In this document: positions 61,768-64,000 of the stretch, piece after piece
Layout of the letters: every line of letters starts with the position of its first letter
How positions within the stretch are numbered: the stretch's first letter is position 1
Assembly: GCF_900302505.1 (NCBI RefSeq)
Contig: NZ_OMOJ01000005.1
Coordinates: forward strand, 1-64,000
Length of the DNA stretch: 64,000 bases
Direction of reading: 5' to 3'
DNA from: Pseudoprimorskyibacter insulae
GTDB lineage: Bacteria > Pseudomonadota > Alphaproteobacteria > Rhodobacterales > Rhodobacteraceae
Position numbers and translations under genes: made by a program
Notes under the pieces: generated by a model
The model's input: the letters and a program-made list of their open reading frames with translations, nothing else
What the model was told of the DNA's origin: nothing
The model's database searches: none

Positions 61768-62343
61768 ATGGGACGGTCATTTCGCAAACAGACACGCGCG
61801 GATTTTGCTGTGCGGTTGGACAAGGTAGAGCGGCGTTTTGAAGCGCAGCTGCCCCGTCGCATGCGTCGTGATCGTGGCGGCAATCACATGCGCCTTTACA
61901 CCACCGCCAGCTTTGTCTGGACTTGGGTTGTGTTGAAGACGGCGGGTGATCCGGCCGGGACCAAGGCATGGTTGATGGATCGCGGCGTGCCGCAGGATGA
62001 TCTGCAACTGGGCATGGCCGCGATTGCCGCAGCACTGACCGTGTCCTTTGTTCTGCTGATCAAGCACATCCTGACCGGACTTCTGCGCGCGCGCGGGTAC
62101 TATGACAGCGGCGCAATCCTGATGGGCTTTGCCGTGGCGCTGACGCTGCAAACAATCCCAACCGACACTTATCGTGCAGGCTACAACCTGATAGGCGACG
62201 ACGCACAAGAGGCCCTGTCCCGCGTTCAGACCCGCGCCCGCGATATTGATTGGACCACGGTCATCAACACCGCATCAGACGTCACCACGCAGGCAAACTT
62301 GCGCGGTGGGTCGCAAGAGGTCAAAAAGGTACGGCTGGACTAA
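61768..62343 (+). CDS. Membrane protein of unknown function
   Basis: This 191-residue protein has a basic N-terminal region (about 40 residues) and three hydrophobic stretches (RLYTTASFVWTWVVLKTAG; LGMAAIAAALTVSFVLLIKHILTGLL; GAILMGFAVALTLQTI). A polar C-terminal tail of about 55 residues ends in GGSQEVKKVRLD. No known domain. It is followed after 15 bases by the dehalogenase-like gene and the two may be co-transcribed. I would call it hypothetical. Confidence 0.6.
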   Translation: MGRSFRKQTRADFAVRLDKVERRFEAQLPRRMRRDRGGNHMRLYTTASFVWTWVVLKTAGDPAGTKAWLMDRGVPQDDLQLGMAAIAAALTVSFVLLIKHILTGLLRARGYYDSGAILMGFAVALTLQTIPTDTYRAGYNLIGDDAQEALSRVQTRARDIDWTTVINTASDVTTQANLRGGSQEVKKVRLD

Positions 62344-62358
62344 TTCGAAAGGCCCGCC

Positions 62359-63222
62359 ATGACCGACGCTGCCTCTTTGACATTTGCCAATGGCGATCAA
62401 ACCGTCGCCTATGACGTTTCAGGTAATGGCCCGCCTGTTTTGCTGCTCCACGGGTTCCCGCAGACCCGCGCCATGTGGCGGCCCATCGCGGCGCAGCTTC
62501 GAACCCGCTTCACCGTGATCACCGCCGATCTGCGCGGCTATGGCGATAGCAGTGCGCCGCCCCGGATGGAGGACATGAGCTTTCGCGCCATGAGCGATGA
62601 CATGATCGCCCTGATGGCGCATCTGGGGCATGACAGGTTTCATCTGGTTGGCCATGATCGCGGCGCACGAACCGCGCACCGGATGGCGCTGGATCATGCC
62701 GGGGCCATTCAGACTCTGACCGTGATGGACATCGTGCCGACGCATCTTCTGTTGGACCAAATGACCACGCCCATTGCCCGCGCCTATTACCACTGGTTCT
62801 TTCTGGCCCAGCCCGCGCCCTTGCCCGAAACCATGATCGGCCATGACCCAGACGCCTATTTCGAGCGCTGTCTTTTGGGCTTTGGCAAAGCCGAACTGAG
62901 CGATTTTGACCCCGTGCTGTTGGACGACTATCGCCGGGCATGGCGCGACCCGCGGAAAATCGCCGCGATGTGCAATGATTATAGGGCGGCGATTGATGTG
63001 GATTTCGCGCTGGATGCCGCCGACCTGAACCGCCGCGTCACCTGTCCGTCGCTGGTGCTGTTCGGCAAGGATGGCGCAGTGGCCCGCACATTGGACGTGG
63101 GCGCGACATGGCTGGACCGGCTGACCGAGATGCAGGCAAAGCCCATACCCGGCGGTCATTTCTTTCCCGATCAATACCCAGATGAAACCGCGCAGGCGCT
63201 GCTGGACTTTTTGCCCGGCTGA
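62359..63222 (+). CDS. Haloacetate (fluoroacetate) dehalogenase-like alpha/beta hydrolase
   Basis: The 287-residue hydrolase keeps the catalytic set known from fluoroacetate dehalogenase of Rhodopseudomonas palustris: the nucleophile D100 in GHDRGARTAHRMALD, the carboxylate-binding R101 and R104, the halide-pocket H145-W146 in YYHWFFLAQ, and the base histidine H267 in PGGHFFPDQ. The spacing of D100, R101, R104, H145 and W146 is the same as in the reference enzyme, shifted by ten. It would hydrolyse 2-haloacids, with glycolate from fluoroacetate, though the natural substrate is unknown and some family members act on other haloacids. The start has AAAGG upstream. Confidence 0.85.
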   Translation: MTDAASLTFANGDQTVAYDVSGNGPPVLLLHGFPQTRAMWRPIAAQLRTRFTVITADLRGYGDSSAPPRMEDMSFRAMSDDMIALMAHLGHDRFHLVGHDRGARTAHRMALDHAGAIQTLTVMDIVPTHLLLDQMTTPIARAYYHWFFLAQPAPLPETMIGHDPDAYFERCLLGFGKAELSDFDPVLLDDYRRAWRDPRKIAAMCNDYRAAIDVDFALDAADLNRRVTCPSLVLFGKDGAVARTLDVGATWLDRLTEMQAKPIPGGHFFPDQYPDETAQALLDFLPG

Positions 63223-64000
63223 TCACTGATCGGACAGCACCATCGACACCGGCACCATGGCGATGGTGCCTGCCCGGTCCTGCAAACCCCAGATCACCAA
63301 GGATGACAGGGTGTCGGGCTGCATCCGGCCCAGCATGACCACGCCGCCGGTTTCATTGCGGGCACGGAACGCCGCCTGATCAAGGAACCGGCGGATCACC
63401 CGCCCGTCCTGCCCGGCCCCGTCGAAATCGCGAAACACACTGGCAGACGGCACACCGTTCTTGGCGGCAAGTGACTGCGCGGTGTTCAGGCCCTTGGGCT
63501 GCATCACCAATCCATGCCCGCTGGAAAGCGCGATCTCGGCCACTTGTTCGGCCATTTCGCGCGTGGCCTGAAAGCCAGCGCCGACGCCCTCCATGATCCC
63601 GACCGACTCTGGCACCGCGTTCAGCGTCGCGGCCAACGCGACCTCAATATCGGCGGGCAACGCGCCTTGCGGAATGTTCGGCACGGCCAATACTTCGACC
63701 CCTTGCGCGCGATAGGCCTGCATGATCGCGGTCGCGTCAATCATCGTGGCATCAACGGCGACAGTGACAGGGATCGGGAAGGCGGCCAGCGCCTCAGGGC
63801 CGACGGAGCTATTGGCATCATGCAGCAGAACAATCGCCATGCGCGGCAAGGCCGGGTCCACCTCAATCGGTTCGGCGAATTTCACCAAAGGCGGCGCGTT
63901 CGGGTCAACGTCATCCAAGGGCAAGCTGCCGTCCGAAGGCGGCGCCTCAGGCGCGGCGGCGGTGCCGATGCTGGGCAAACGGCCCGTCGGCACTGCCCCT
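63223..64000 (-). CDS. Divergent polysaccharide deacetylase family protein, C-terminal part (window edge)
   Basis: The reading frame stays open to the window end, so the start lies beyond 64000. The visible 257 residues begin with a Pro/Ala-rich linker and continue with a domain resembling the divergent polysaccharide deacetylases (COG2861): RMAIVLLHDANSSVGPEALAAFPIPVTVAVD, then the helix region and GHGLVMQPKGLN, and the tail VVMLGRMQPDTLSSLVIWGL. The canonical metal histidines and aspartates of true deacetylases are only partly present. In this group the protein is usually periplasmic with an N-terminal anchor. It converges with the dehalogenase-like gene, the two stop codons being adjacent. 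Confidence 0.75.
   Translation of the reverse strand, partial: GAVPTGRLPSIGTAAAPEAPPSDGSLPLDDVDPNAPPLVKFAEPIEVDPALPRMAIVLLHDANSSVGPEALAAFPIPVTVAVDATMIDATAIMQAYRAQGVEVLAVPNIPQGALPADIEVALAATLNAVPESVGIMEGVGAGFQATREMAEQVAEIALSSGHGLVMQPKGLNTAQSLAAKNGVPSASVFRDFDGAGQDGRVIRRFLDQAAFRARNETGGVVMLGRMQPDTLSSLVIWGLQDRAGTIAMVPVSMVLSDQ

Overview
The window looks like a chromosomal stretch of a Rhodobacteraceae (Roseobacter-type) alphaproteobacterium. The evidence is the gene content and order: a mixed isc-suf operon led by an IscR with a single cysteine; 5-aminolevulinate synthase with its catalytic lysine at position 248; an F1-ATPase zeta-type inhibitor; tripartite TRAP transport; an uninterrupted prfB downstream of a class A penicillin-binding protein; and family members typical of this group (DUF1476, DUF2852, DUF2189). 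No database search was possible, so product names rest on motifs, lengths and context.

Layout. 1-4750 is accessory DNA, the end of an integrated conjugative-type element. It carries a 5'-truncated VirD4/TraG coupling protein, a ParDE toxin-antitoxin pair, small unknown genes and a serine recombinase whose promoter overlaps an alphaproteobacterial LexA box. The recombinase reading frame runs straight through an intact tRNA-Arg(CCG) gene, which marks the element-chromosome junction. 4879-14803 (minus strand) is the iron-sulfur assembly operon iscR - cysteine desulfurase - sufB - [FkbM methyltransferase, small membrane protein, YbjQ protein, FkbM methyltransferase] - sufC - sufD - two membrane proteins - sufS. 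It starts from a promoter whose -10 lies inside a TTAGAA-N3-TTCTAA palindrome. 14842-16915 reads the other way (hydrolase, small protein, tandem HD-domain protein).

17-31 kb holds a DctB/DctD-type two-component pair in which the regulator has lost the GAFTGA loop, purine genes purQ, purS and purC with an alcohol dehydrogenase between them, the zeta subunit, a homocysteine methyltransferase with a structured leader, glnE, small housekeeping genes and the N-end-rule transferase bpt. 31-38 kb is a dctPQM-type TRAP transporter divergent from a Cache histidine kinase/LuxR-type regulator pair, with a 34-bp palindrome between them. 38-43 kb carries a fused MEMO1-AMMECR1 protein and the acetolactate synthase genes ilvI-ilvH, preceded by a complete attenuator (leader peptide MNTLVVIVGYRRMGR, antiterminator, terminator).

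43-64 kb has an HTH regulator with its own palindrome, a DUF2189 membrane protein sharing a 20-bp promoter motif with the DUF2852 gene 16 kb away, an aldose epimerase-like protein, prfB, a class A PBP, an AmiC-type amidase, an aminotransferase, a periplasmic M48 protease, two thioredoxin-fold proteins, ispG, a RodZ-like protein with duplicated C-terminal domain, hemA, an M20 peptidase, a fluoroacetate-dehalogenase-like hydrolase and the C-terminal part of a divergent polysaccharide deacetylase cut by the window end.

The most interesting signals are regulatory: the ilv attenuator, the LexA-controlled recombinase promoter, the iscR operator, the shared 20-bp motif, and the DctD-like regulator without GAFTGA. 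I found no CRISPR array, rRNA operon or recognisable anti-phage defence cluster.
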